Origin: Isohypsibius dastychi
Lineage: Eukaryota > Tardigrada > Eutardigrada > Parachela > Isohypsibiidae
DNA length: 55,470 bases
Assembly: GCA_034696485.1 (NCBI GenBank)
Contig: JAQIWT010000025.1
Coordinates: 1 to 55,470 of the forward strand
Reading direction: 5' to 3'
Shown here: positions 11,511 through 22,206 of the stretch, one piece after another
Numbering within the stretch: position 1 is the first letter of the stretch
How the letters are laid out: each line of letters opens with the position of its first letter
The notes under the pieces: model-generated
What the model saw: the letters and a program-made list of their open reading frames with translations, nothing else
Database searches by the model: none
Told to the model about the DNA's origin: nothing
Program-made: the position numbers and the translations under genes

Positions 11511-13560
11511 TCAAACATCAGAATCAAACTCATCGTCGGGAATGGTTTCGACCTCGTCAGGAATGTAATCTTTTTCGAAAACCCTGTTCCACGACTGAAG
11601 GCAAATTCCAGCCTGAATACTAGCACTGGATAGTCGACAGCACTTCTTGGTCACCATTAAAAATCCTCTGGAATTTATCTGCTCACTCGGGATCGATGAA
11701 GCCTGAATGACGAACAAGTCAACAGCAAACTGGAAAAGTCGTGAAACATTTGTCTTATATTGAGATACAATAGAGAGCTCTTCTTGCCTGGTACAACGCT
11801 GGAAATTCCGATGTATGTGCATGCCACCGTTCCAGAGGATTTGTCATCGAGAAGTCAGCAGGATATACAAAATATTTCCCAGCATCTGCATTCCCGGATA
11901 TGGAAACCGATTCAGAGCGCTGACCCAGAAAATCTGAGAAAATGAGGCAAATCTAAGCTTCTCGACGGGTTGGCTTGTTTCAGACTGCGGAACCTTGTCG
12001 ATGATAGCAGCTTTTATTCCATACATTTAGAAGCTGACAACTGAAGTAACGTTGGACTTACAGCGAGGGTCAAGTGCAGCGGAAGCCATTTCAATGGTAT
12101 GCATCTTATCCCAGTCAACTTTCCCTCTATAGCTTTCAACACTCCTTTCTTCCACTCAACCTAAACAGACGGTAGATAAATTTAAAATTCAACGATTGGT
12201 TGCATTTGCAGAGCAATGCTAAAAAAACTGAAAATCACCTGATTCCATGTGACATTATCTTGTCGAAATTTCTTCACGTGATTCATCAGCTCTTTCATCA
12301 TTGGCAGAAAGGAGGAAATAGTTGGATAGGCATTACAGAAAACCATCTTCGTGCAGCTTTCGAACGGCGCGAGCAGCTTCATAACTTCAGTGATATCAAA
12401 CCATTCTGATTCCTGCATCTTGTGCTTGGTGAATCCAGGCGTACTTGCAAATGCGTTTAAAGACGAACGAAAGCCGATGGCGATACTGAGCATTAATGTA
12501 TGGAATTCCAGCGTGTTAGTACATCAATCGGAATTCCCTTGGGTTCCTTCGCTGGAGATATTTGTGAATGCATCTTTCAAAAGTTCTGAAATATTGAAAA
12601 TCTGTAGATCCGAATTCAAACCTTTCTGTTAAACAAAAGTTGATTGTCAGCCATATTTTTTTAATTAACAGAACTATAAACTTCAAACAAAGGTATTTAC
12701 CTGACTTGCTTTCTGCTAATTCAGAGCTCTGACATAACAACAAAGTTTTGCAATCGGATCTCTCAACATTTTGAACCCAGCCGGGCAGCAGAGATTAATC
12801 ACATGGGCTCCACACAATACATGAATGAGGTTCGAGAATTCATCCCTCATTCCGATATACATCGCGTCCATATTACTCGCGTTTTCAACAGTCATGGAAA
12901 TAATCCTTCCGTCCAGTCCTATTCCTCCAGTCATTCCCGTCAGACCATGGGTGATTTCAATAGCACGATGAGGATAAGGCAGATGAGCAAAATCCAAAAT
13001 CGCATTCAGGAATAAGCGTTTCTCGTCCAAAAAAAGCTCAGTGATCACAAGGAACGGCAGATTGTCAGCAGAAGTCCACAAGTCAAACATCAAGGCAATC
13101 TTGGAGGGAGCAATCGACAAAAATATGCGAACATCGTTTTTCCAGGCCTGGTAAGCGCTTTGACCAAATTTCCTGATATTTTTATGCTTGGAACAACATA
13201 ACCTGGACAAGGTTCACCTGCAAAGCGTATATCAGATCACAACAAGTTCATCAAAAAAACATCAGGGCTCTGACTTACCAACAAATGTCCGGAATTCCCC
13301 GTTGCTCACTACTTGAAACGATTAAAAATTATCAACAATGAACGCAAACACGGTCAGGTTAATTTCTTCCTGAGGCTCCGGTCCATTTGACGGCAGAATT
13401 GTAGTCTGCTTTCATTTCAGCTCTGGATTTCCGGGATCTTTGGCTGGTGCTTTCTCCTGGACTTTCCTTTTGGACATGACTGTTTTGTTGTTATCAGCTT
13501 GATGAGTTGTTTTCAAATGAGAAAATAGGTTCGTCGTACTGCCTTTCACGAATCTCTTCG
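11511..13560 (-). pseudogene. hAT transposase pseudogene
   Basis: The BED finger tail lies near 13560-13480 (KGSTTNLFSHLKTTHQ). The RNase H-like core follows at 13210-12720: LMFDLWTSADNLPFLVITE holds the first catalytic Asp and the DxWTS motif, SMTVENASNM is the second catalytic block with Glu where hAT proteins have Asp, and VLCGAHVINL is the CxxH block. A middle part lies at 12743-12182. The C-terminal hAT dimerisation motif is at about 11745-11600 (SIPSEQINSRG, VTKKCCRLSS and LQSWNR). Frameshifts and stops separate these parts and some gaps could be introns. It is inferred inactive, although all hallmark regions survive. Confidence 0.85.
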
Positions 13561-14234
13561 ATTTACGGTTTTTGCAGGTGCCATCATCTGGTCCTCAATA
13601 AATTATTCCCAAACTTCAGAGCGCTTCTATGAGCGGTTGATCCAGCCCGCACCAGTCTGGAATCAGTCGGATTTGACGCACTCGAACGTCGACTGTCGTT
13701 TCCGTTTCCGATCCACTGACGAATGTGCTCCTCTTCTTCGTGGTCGTCTTGGTGAAGGGAATCATCCCAGTTCGCTCTCCTCTCATCATCTCGTTCATCC
13801 TCGCGCACTTGTTTTCGACCTCCATTGCTGAGAAATGACATAGAAACTAGGACCAAACTGGTCAGCCGAATGATGGAAGGGTGATGGTGAAAAAAAAGAA
13901 GAAGAATGTCGATCTGTGAATACCAGACAGATGACGCAACTGCAACCTGTCTCGATCAAGACAAGGTATCCCGACAGCCCCCCCCCCCCCCTGCCACTCA
14001 TGGGTTCAAAATTAAAACCAACTTTCCGGCCACGCAAACACGGGTTCACTTGGAATAAAAATTTAATGCAATCAGCAAAAAAATCGAATTGAAAACATCG
14101 ATATTTTCAAACATGGTCGATAATATTTCAAGAAATATCATGTTTATCAAATTGATAACAATACTAGGAAAAAAACACTGTTATCAATTATCATATTGAA
14201 ATATCGATGATCTTATCATATTGGCCCAACACTA

Positions 14235-15930
14235 TCCGCCATGCATGGTTTTACTTTTAACTTTGACTTTTACTGTTTTGACTTTTCAGATGAAATCAGT
14301 AACCTTTCTTGAATTGGTTTTTTGTCTGAGATTGCCACACCTCACTAATTCCGACAAAACACAATAGATAAGGAAGAGCTCGGGGCACCATTTCACCATC
14401 GAAGTCATCGAGGCACCATTCTTTCGTACGACCCGGCCTCGAGGCATCATTCCTTACAATACTGGTCACACCTCGGGGTATCATTCCTTAAAAAAGGAAA
14501 GATAGGGTGAGACCGTAAGAGCGACTCCAAGAACTACGATAAAAAGCCACACGATTTGGAGTGTCCTTCCCGTTGGTTCTGATCCACGAGATACACTGAC
14601 ATTTCTTTGGTAGGAAAATAAAATCCTTTACCTCTGCCCAGTTCAAGAACATGACGACCCAAGGTAGATATGCTACATATTGTACTAGGTTTTGATATTG
14701 CGAAGCTACTTTTGAGATTTTCTCCAACAGTGGCCCCAGTGAGAACCTAGTGGGATCCTGTCGCATAGTATGTCTCTGACGCACATTACCGTTTTAGTAT
14801 CGCTACTCGTGCCACATGTCGCACCAGTGGGATCCTGTCTAACCAGTAGAATTCAGTCGCACATTCTGAATTGAGCAGTGAGAAATAGTGCCACATGTGG
14901 TTCACACCTCTGCTGGTGAGTGATGTGGAACTAGTTGTCTTGACCCTTTCTGATGATTTTCATGAAGACAGCCGTTCGGGCAATGCGGATGAGGCAGAGA
15001 GGATATGTGGCCTTTTTTTGTTTCTCGTGTCTCTGTAACATCTCTGATTCCAAAATCCTCTAGCAAGTTGACTGCGTTTTCGACCGTGAGGTCGACCACC
15101 TTTGACAAAGTCTGGAAGACAGGATAATGCATTTCATCAAAAAAGTGGATTTTGGTCAATATTTTCTACCTCTGGACTGTCTTCTCGTGATTGTATAGAT
15201 GTAAATGTCCTACGTATTTTATGCACAGTTGCAATTCTCCAAAATTCATATTTCCCAAAGAAGAACCTTCTATTTTGGGATCGGTAATTTTCAAGAAAAA
15301 ATGTTTCCTCACTCACACCGCAATGAAAACATTTTTGTGACTATGTGCCGACCAAGTACATTTCGATCTTGTTATCGGCACTCGAAATCAATTCGAAATC
15401 GAGATCCCATTAGCGCAAAGCTCTGTTATGAACTCGATTTCTGTATTAGAACATAGACGTAGCCGTTGAGCGAGCAAAAATGTTACCATTTCTCATTGAT
15501 AGATATTACAGCCATCCAGTTATGTTGATCCCACTGGACGTAGCGTTTATACCGCGCGTTGAAAGGCCATCATAAATTTGCCACCATGAACTCGTCCTCC
15601 AGAAACTGGTATCACAACGTTGAGAATATCCTCTGTACGATGATTAGCCTTGATGAAAGAACTTTCGATAACCGAGAAAAGGTCATCGAGCAAATCCTGG
15701 TCGGCGTGCGCGAATTTCGTCTTGTTCAGTGTTTGTCGAACAGAGAGCGGGTTCTGAAGCCTCCTGCTCATGATCTGTTTGAAAGGATTCAAGGTGCAAG
15801 AGCTGAATTCGACTTTTCAAGTCAGGGAAAACTCGTGAGCCTTCAAAATTTGGAACCATGGAAAACACCATAACTACAACGACCTTTTCGAGCAAGAAGA
15901 GAATAGGGGATTGGTTGAAATGATTGACTG
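14235..15930. other. No recognisable gene; short internal repeats
   Basis: Near 14390-14480 the phrase 'cctcg(g/a)ggcatcattccttac' occurs in several variants, and near 14745-14830 'agtgggatcctgtc' and 'gtgccacatgt' each occur twice, so the DNA is locally repetitive. A minus-strand ORF at 15159-14902 contains VDLTVENAVNLLEDFGIRDV, faintly like a SAM-domain start. A plus-strand ORF at 15559-15873 overlaps an equally open minus-strand ORF, so neither frame can be chosen. I call no gene. Confidence 0.35.
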
Positions 15931-15939
15931 TTGTCATTG

Positions 15940-16180
15940 CCAGTCTGCAGCACGATTTGTAAATTGCACTTCATTTCTGGAGAACCGAAACAGTAAATTC
16001 GTACAGAAATACAGTGGAATATATTTGGTCACAATTATAACCATAACCCTAGGCAAGAAATTATTGTCTTTGTATGGCAAGGATTCCTATGAACTCATCG
16101 AGCTATAACGGCAGTCGATTGATTCATTCTTTGCTGTCATATACTGCAGACACTCATTATCTATGTTTCCGGACTTGATC
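15940..16180. repeat. Segmental duplicate, copy 2 (partner 120-530)
   Basis: This is the counterpart of the window's first 500 bases, in the same orientation. The identical core lies at about 16079-16108. It precedes, at a shorter distance than in copy 1, the second copy of the unidentified minus-strand gene (17040-17960). That collinearity argues for one duplicated block of several kilobases in which copy 1 gained, or copy 2 lost, about 2 kb. Confidence 0.75.
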
Positions 16181-17040
16181 GGCGATCAGATTGTGAGTGC
16201 AATGGGCAATGGTTAAAGCCAGACAGTTTATTTCTGACCACTCGATATATGATGACTGGCCTGGCTAGTTGTCATATATCGCACAGACGAATTACTGTGA
16301 CCCGGCAGATTTTGACACTGCTGAGTCGCCTCTAGATGCCAAATAAACCTTAATGCGAGCTTCGTGAGAGCAAAGCACATCAAGTCGTTGCGGAATCACA
16401 TGAAGCCAATCGGGAGGACAGAGTAAGATCAAGCCACATAGAGCAAGATAAAGGTTCAGCTTATTCATTCTTTTAATGATGATGTTGAGAAAAAATTTCT
16501 GGTTGGAGGACTTTTAATTGAAAGCAAATTGTCAGGGCTGGAAAAATGATAACTAGCCCGCGCTTGCCACCTTCAGCTTATCGGAACGCGCACTTGGATG
16601 ATATTCAATTTTTCGACTCAACCCACCATAGTCAGACAAAACGTGAGACATTCTGAAAATGGCATGATTGATCAATTTTGCTTGGCCAAATTTGTGTAAG
16701 CACAAGGTAAGAGCATTTGAAAATACAAAATGTAACTTGAGGGCGGTCGAATGGTGTATGGATAAAAACAGGTATGTGTATCATTTACTTGGATGAGCTT
16801 GATACTTTGAGCTCTTGTCCAAATCAGATAACTGTCTGTGTCACCAAGTCAGAATGGCATTTGCCATCATCGAACCGAATCTTGATCGCTATGATCATGC
16901 ACTTCAAACTTGCAATTTAACGAGTAGCGTTACGATAACGAATTCCTCATGACATACACTGGATAAAACCTTCTTTTTGACCGGTTGAGCAATTCAGGAA
17001 GCGTCACATTATTTTTCCAATTGATTATGTGTCACTCTGA
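16180..17040. other. No recognisable feature
   Basis: There is no ORF of note on either strand and no repeat match found by eye, except that the ends belong to the duplicated block described around it. Confidence 0.4.
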
Positions 17041-17960
17041 CAGTTTTATTAAAAGAATGTGGGTGGTTTGTGGACCGCTGAAGAAACTGAATCCACGGAA
17101 GATCTCAAATAATAGGATGAAATGAAGAACAGCTCAATCTGCGTTCTGGCGTTTCTCGATGCAAGCGACGGTATTGTTACGGCAAACAACCGTGAAATTT
17201 TGTCTGGGAGAGGTAAAAGTATCGTAGGGCTGGGAATTTTGTTTCTGTCAAGTTTGAGTTGAAAATGTTCATTCAGAAACTGACTAGTTGGCTTTTGTAT
17301 CGTATGCAAGAAATTGCCAACAAGAGATTAATCTACTTACGGCTATAGAACGATTCACCGTGAGACGGAACTCGTAATGGGGACAAGAGTATGTTGAAAA
17401 TAAGTCCGCCATTCAATGGACGTTTGCTGGGTTTTCCTTGTGTTGAAATGGTTTTTTTGTGATGTTTTTGCGGCTGGGTCTTGGCTGAAAAGCCAGGACT
17501 CTCACCACCACTGATATGTCCAAATTTTTCATTTTTAAGAGATGAAATGAAACTCTTCATGTGCATTTTGCATGCAACCTTCGCGAACTACTGCTCGAAT
17601 CTCCGTCTGTGGAGAAGATAATTCCCACTATCAAGGGTGTTGTTGAAGTGGGAGAAGACTTCTGGACGCGTGCGAACCCAGAGAAACACATTGGGATGAA
17701 TTTCAACCTCATGTGCACATACATGATAATTTGAATTTCCTGCACCTTCACCTGAAGAAGCTGATATCAATATAAAAAAAAACGATAAAAGTTGTGATTC
17801 CGACGTGATAATATGTGCTGGGCAACGTTGTGCCATCAAAGTGTGCACTAAAAAGTAATACCGTAAAACAGACTGACATTGAAACGGAATATGACGTCGA
17901 CTAGATATCCATCTTGACGAAATCTGCCACACAATGTGGCTACATACCATTCCAAATCAC
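17040..17960 (-). pseudogene. Unidentified gene, copy 2 (partner 3100-4000)
   Basis: This is the collinear partner of the minus-strand gene at 3100-4000. It keeps FRQDGYLVD at the upstream end, a second segment carrying MYVHMRLKFI and the Ser-rich SSSSSRRLHAKC (ending near 17557), and the tail KTISTQGKPSKRPLNG (near 17450). Where copy 1 has TGA it retains CGA (Arg). It has its own breaks: stops in the upstream exon and a frame change between SRRLHAKC and the tail. The two copies therefore complement each other's damage, and neither is clearly functional. Confidence 0.4.
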
Positions 17961-18690
17961 GTTAATCTTCCGACGAAAATTTTTTGAAAATTCGTATCAG
18001 TTCTTGCGGGCTAGAAGGTTTGAAAACAACAAAATGTAACATGTTTCTGCACTCAAAAAGCTGCGCTCAAATGGACTGAGAGACTTGCCATTTTCGAAAG
18101 TCGTGGGGTTCTCATCTCCACGAGTAGGTGGAGAGACCACTTTGTTACGCACTTTCCTTGTGGCAATTTTGCGTCTTGGATGTCGACTTTCCATCCGAAA
18201 CACGTTACACAAATCTAGAGCATACATTCCCAACTTTGACGGTGTTGATGTCACTAGTGTTGGCGCGTGGACTTGACCGCAGTTGATGGGGTAACACCTT
18301 TACCGTCCTTTCAGCCGCTCTCTCTCTGTCAGGTCCTCCGCCCAGTTTTGTAACCTCACAGGAGGGAAAAAAAACAAAAGAAGTTGACAGAGTCTTCGAG
18401 TTCATAGGGGTTTCAAGTAAATTAATCAAAACACGATCATTCCAATCAAGACTTCGCAAAACGATATTCTTTCCATTCAATGCGGTTTTCTCGACACCAT
18501 GGCATCTTTCTCGAAACCTTGAGCATTTGTCACCTGCGGGATATGTAGCCATTTAAGCTTCCTCATTAGAATCAATGTCCTCCACAATAGGCTGATAGAG
18601 TTTCCCACCAGTAAGCTCAGCGGGATTCACTGGCCGTGCGTCCACATATCTCGGACCTTTGTTCTATCGTGACTCTTGATTTCTTCTACC
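17960..18690. other. No recognised gene; one minus-strand exon candidate
   Basis: A minus-strand ORF from 18552 begins MATYPAGDKCSRFR and could end at a GTAAAG donor near 18302, after ERAAERT. Its amino-acid composition is plausible but no domain is visible and I cannot join it to another exon. Confidence 0.25.
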
Positions 18691-18693
18691 TAG

Positions 18694-18990
18694 ATGGCTC
18701 AGAATCAAGGTGAATTTATCGTCGTTTGGGCAAAAGCTGCACATATGGGCTTCAATTTGGGATTCATCGTTGCTGAAGCTGTCAACTTTGCAAGTGAAGG
18801 ATGGATAGATGTTGCCAAATCAGCTACTTTCTGCAAATGCGAGGAAGATTCCGTTCGTTTACTCACTGGCAAACAAATAGCAAAATTTCAACCGGAAGAG
18901 CTGAAAAACTGGAGACGCAGCCATGTCAAGCCAACTGGAAAATACAACTATCCTAATCACGAATTCCGAAAGAAACCAACAACCGGTTAA
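18694..18990 (+). CDS. Hypothetical basic 98-residue protein
   Basis: An ATG directly after a 'ttctacctag' acceptor-like run opens a 98-codon frame beginning MAQNQGEFIVVWAK and ending FRKKPTTG. The middle carries FCKCEEDSVRLLTGKQIAKF and the last third is rich in Lys, Arg and Pro. It has no signal peptide or membrane segment and I recognise no domain. The absence of a competing frame and the plausible composition are the only support, and the ATG may lie inside a longer spliced gene. Confidence 0.3.
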   Translation: MAQNQGEFIVVWAKAAHMGFNLGFIVAEAVNFASEGWIDVAKSATFCKCEEDSVRLLTGKQIAKFQPEELKNWRRSHVKPTGKYNYPNHEFRKKPTTG

Positions 18991-19199
18991 AAGGCGGTTC
19001 CTCGTTTTGAATTTCTTACCCCATCTCTCAAATTAAACCGGAATGAGTTTATCATTTCTTGTTTGTTGAAATTCACCTAGCGCGTTCTCTTGATCAGAAG
19101 CTGATGTTGTACTATCGGTGAATATTTTGATCGATCTCTTTGAGATTTTCCATCAAAGTATTATAAAGTAACTGCGCAAGGTTTCCCTCATTCTTCAAC

Positions 19200-19410
19200 T
19201 CACCTTTTCTTCATAGGTTCTCGGAAAACTAAATCACGTGTTATTATCACGAAGAAACGCTCTGATGCGCCGAATGGAAGAACGCAAGAAATGGTGAGAT
19301 CATGGACCTTGGTGCTTCGAAAAGCGTCACTTATTCCTTTCTGTTTTAGGGTCATCTTTAACTTGAAGTTTGATAGAAACTCGATCGTTTTCTCAACGGC
19401 CCTCATTGAA
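19200..19410 (-). pseudogene. Possible serpin fragment
   Basis: A short minus-strand frame reads NFKLKMTLKQKGISDAFRST. It resembles the serpin segment in which a PKFKxE strand is followed by a Leu-Lys turn and GIxDAF. The residues after it (VHDLTIS) sit where serpins have an ADxSxIS segment. The reactive-centre loop and the rest of the fold are missing. The match covers only about 25 residues, so chance similarity is possible. Confidence 0.3.
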
Positions 19411-19809
19411 CTCTATACAAGGTACGACTTGTTCTAATCTCGAATTTATTTGGGAGATGACTAGTTATTTCTGGCCGAATTTCACTGATTAATTCGTTTA
19501 TACTGATGTAAAGCAAAGAGAAAATTCGTTTTAGCAATAACATCTGCTTGTATATCTCGTGACTCTCTGTAATCTCGCTGCTTCAAATCAATTTGGTCCA
19601 CTGAACTTCAACTGGTTAGGCTGATCAGCCCTTGTTATATTGTTCCTTCGGTATCGATATCCGATCGCGCTGGCCATTTCATTTGGCAAAAGAAGAGTTT
19701 CGCCTGTAATATGGTACAAACTCCAGGATTTATTCTCACACTTAATTGAAAATTTAGGATTGAATCCCCTTATGAGCGGTTCTCAATTCGCGGTCATATT
19801 CACGAAATT

Positions 19810-19980
19810 GTTTCAAGGCGAGTGAGCTCGTGAGGCGGACAACAGAGTTCGCGCGTAAAAACTGGGTTTAGACTGCATGGCGTGAAACGCTTGATCTTTC
19901 TTCTTTAGGCATTCTTGACACACCCGAACTGGTGATCGCAAGATTATATTTCGCGTCCACAACCACGCATTCAATCGAAC
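19810..19980. repeat. Short dispersed repeat, copy 1 (partner 28905-29065)
   Basis: About 160 bp are shared with 28905-29065 in the same orientation, with identical runs such as 'aggcggacaacagag' (about 19833 and 28931) and 'gcgtccacaaccacgc' against 'gcgtccacagtcacgc'. Outside these limits similarity stops. On the minus strand both copies can be read as VDAK(Y/stop)N followed by an IT..GV pattern, so coding origin is possible. It lies immediately upstream of the env at 29.1 kb in one copy only. Confidence 0.65.
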
Positions 19981-19984
19981 TTGA

Positions 19985-21055
19985 ATAATTATTTGATTTA
20001 ATATTAAATCTGAGGTTTTTCATTTGGTCCTTCATTCGATCCATCGCCAACAAACTTCGGCAATTCACAGTTGATTTTCTAAAAAAAAGGTCGAAGCTCC
20101 CAGGTAAGAGAAAATTTGATGAACACGAAGTGGATGACATGACTATCAAAAAGTCTTCCCGTATCGTATATTTAACACTGACAAAGTGTCTTACCTTGTT
20201 ATCCATCGGCGGCTCTTTCTTATAACGAGCTTTTAAATTGTTGAAGAAAACCAGTCTCCGTTGGTTTGATATCGGAACCTTGATTTTTCTTGGAAATGAT
20301 CTGATTCTGAGCTCGTGAAAGTTTCAAAATTAAAACGAATTTGAACCACCTTCAGGTAAACAAGAGGAAGGAGATTTGCATCCCCTCAGCATTTCCACCA
20401 ATGCCATGAAGATGGAAGTACAGGCTGAAATTCATCCCCGTCTACGAGCAAGTCGGGAGGTTATTGATCTGGTTGAACGCAGAAGGTGTGAAGCAGGAAG
20501 AGTAAACCGGAACAGTTCCGGACGATAGACGCGCAGCACTGACTTCGATTTCAAAGTCACCAAGCTTCCGAAATTGATAGCAATGCAGCTGAAATTCTCG
20601 ATTGCCTGAATTTCAGTACAACACCGCAACCAGTCTAGTTTTTTGTTCTTTCTCTAACAATTCCTGAATCTCTTTCACTAGTCTTTGGTGTAGGTTCTGC
20701 TAAGGGCAACCTCACAACAGATTGAAAGGTTTTGAGAGTTTTTTTTGAAGTGTCCTCATACTTTTGCATCCCGATATGGTTCTTTCAGAGGCAGTATTTT
20801 CTCTGATGTAAAATGCATTCTCTGTATAACACGCCGCTTGGTTCATAAAACAATCAGATGAACAATCCAAATCGTTAATCGTTCCGCCGTCGCTCATAGA
20901 AAAATCAGAAAAAGAATATCATGAATCATTCACTCGCAACAATGTTCTCGGCAAATCCATAGGCGTAATCAAGGTACATCTGGGAGTATGAGGTTTTCTC
21001 GGTGAGGTGGATTTTCATCCGCGTTCCGGCAGTTCCCATCGATTTTTTCTTCATG
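19985..21055. other. No recognisable feature
   Basis: There are scattered short ORFs only. A 112-codon minus-strand ORF at 20206-19868 overlaps the dispersed repeat and is otherwise unsupported. Confidence 0.35.
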
Positions 21056-21059
21056 TACT

Positions 21060-21656
21060 TCAAATTATCAAGGAACGGTTCCACCCGCCTGTGAAACTTC
21101 CGATAACAACCGCATTGGCGGCTGGAGTACAGTCCCAGCTCACACCGATATGCAACGCGAAGATGATGTACTTGCTGCCACGATCAATCGTTTCGTAGGT
21201 ACGAAATGTCACCATTCTTCTTCCGGACTCGAGTCCAGAAGTTTCTGGCTGCAGCAGTTCCCCAACAACGTCGCCAGTAAATAAAGTAAGAGTTTCTCTC
21301 GCTTTAATTTTTGCGAGCTGCGACACCCATCCTCTGCCATTCCAGAAGACCCGGAATCCAACACCACTATTTCCGCGTCGGTAACGAACATCTCGCCACA
21401 CCTTCATTAGCACTTCCCCGTGGTTCGGCGCGAGGTCTTCCGCGATCAGGTTCAAGAAGTAAATGGCCGCATCTTCGAATCTGTTGTCGACAACAGCTTC
21501 GAGTTTCTGGTCAATATAGATCGGATGTATCCTCCGGTCGGTCTCAAGGCTGAAAATATCTCGATAGTCAGCGGCATCGGCATAACCCATGAACACTTTG
21601 TAGCTTTCCTCCAAAGTCAGAAGATGCTGTAATAAAATATACTCGAACAGTATCAT
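21060..21656 (-). pseudogene. SET-domain-like ORF (SUV39-type remnant)
   Basis: This is a 198-codon minus-strand ORF. FWNGRGWVSQLAKIKARETL followed by FTGDVVGE (about 21370-21260) resembles the first SET motif of SUV39-like lysine methyltransferases, in which GRGWGV and a following KI segment precede a YxGE motif. Further on, YIIFALHIGVSWDCTPAAN occupies the place of the YxIDAxxxGNxxRFxNHSCxPN motif, but the Asn-His of NHSC is lost, so cofactor binding and catalysis would fail. Pre-SET cysteines are not evident, and the N-terminal 90 residues are unrecognised. It is either a decayed or highly divergent SET protein. Confidence 0.4.
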
Positions 21657-21659
21657 GTC

Positions 21660-22206
21660 GCCGAAAGACAGAAGTCAGTATTACCTTTCCGGTTCCTCTC
21701 CCTCGGTGCTGCTCATGCGGAATACGCGCAGGTGCTTAAGTGCTTCTCCCAGAATACCTTGGATATCTGTTGTTGCATCCGGTTGTGCATTTTCGTCGAC
21801 CTGCCATCTAGCCCAACTGTAAAAATTAAAACTTGCACAATGAAGCAGAATGATCTGAATATTGTTCTTATTGCATCATTCTTTTGTATATTTCTTGCTG
21901 GCAACACTCAGCTGTATCGCTTCCAATGAATTTGGTCATTGTTCGATGGCTGAGGAGCAGAAAATCTGCAGACCCCATCACTGTCAAGGCATGTCGCAAC
22001 ATGTAGCAGAACACTGCACCGGCAAGTCCTTCCTCATCGATTCTGAGCAACTAAGAAACACGGAGCTAGAACATATTCCTGAAGTTTTGACATAACTGAT
22101 ATGAATTGGGAGAAACGAAAAAGTAAAAGGTGGCATACTCTTGGAGAAACCTTCAGAATTTCATTATCATGCTTTATGAATAAAGTAAATTTCACTTGAT
22201 GATCAC
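21660..22206. other. No recognisable feature
   Basis: Overlapping short ORFs on both strands share no motif that I can identify. Confidence 0.35.

Larger units (their letters stand above)
11289..14234 (-). mobile_element. hAT transposon with decayed transposase
   Basis: The left end at 11289 starts CAGTGTTGGCCC, and the right end (14223-14234, read on the minus strand) starts TAGTGTTGGGCC, the CAGxGTTG form typical of hAT terminal inverted repeats. The next bases also pair, with ATATGAT near both ends. Eight-base flanks 'cctgcaat' (11281-11288) and 'tccgccat' (14235-14242) match at five positions, an eroded 8-bp target duplication as expected for hAT. Inside, on the minus strand, are a BED-type zinc finger, the RNase H-like core and the C-terminal dimerisation region. 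The length of 2.95 kb is normal for an autonomous hAT, but the coding region has many stops. Confidence 0.85.

Noticed and set aside
14390-14840. CRISPR-like or satellite array
   Set aside because: The repeated phrases are irregularly spaced, imperfect and few.
15547-15873. Overlapping ORFs on both strands as a gene
   Set aside because: Both frames are open over the same stretch with no domain, splice signal or second copy to choose between them.
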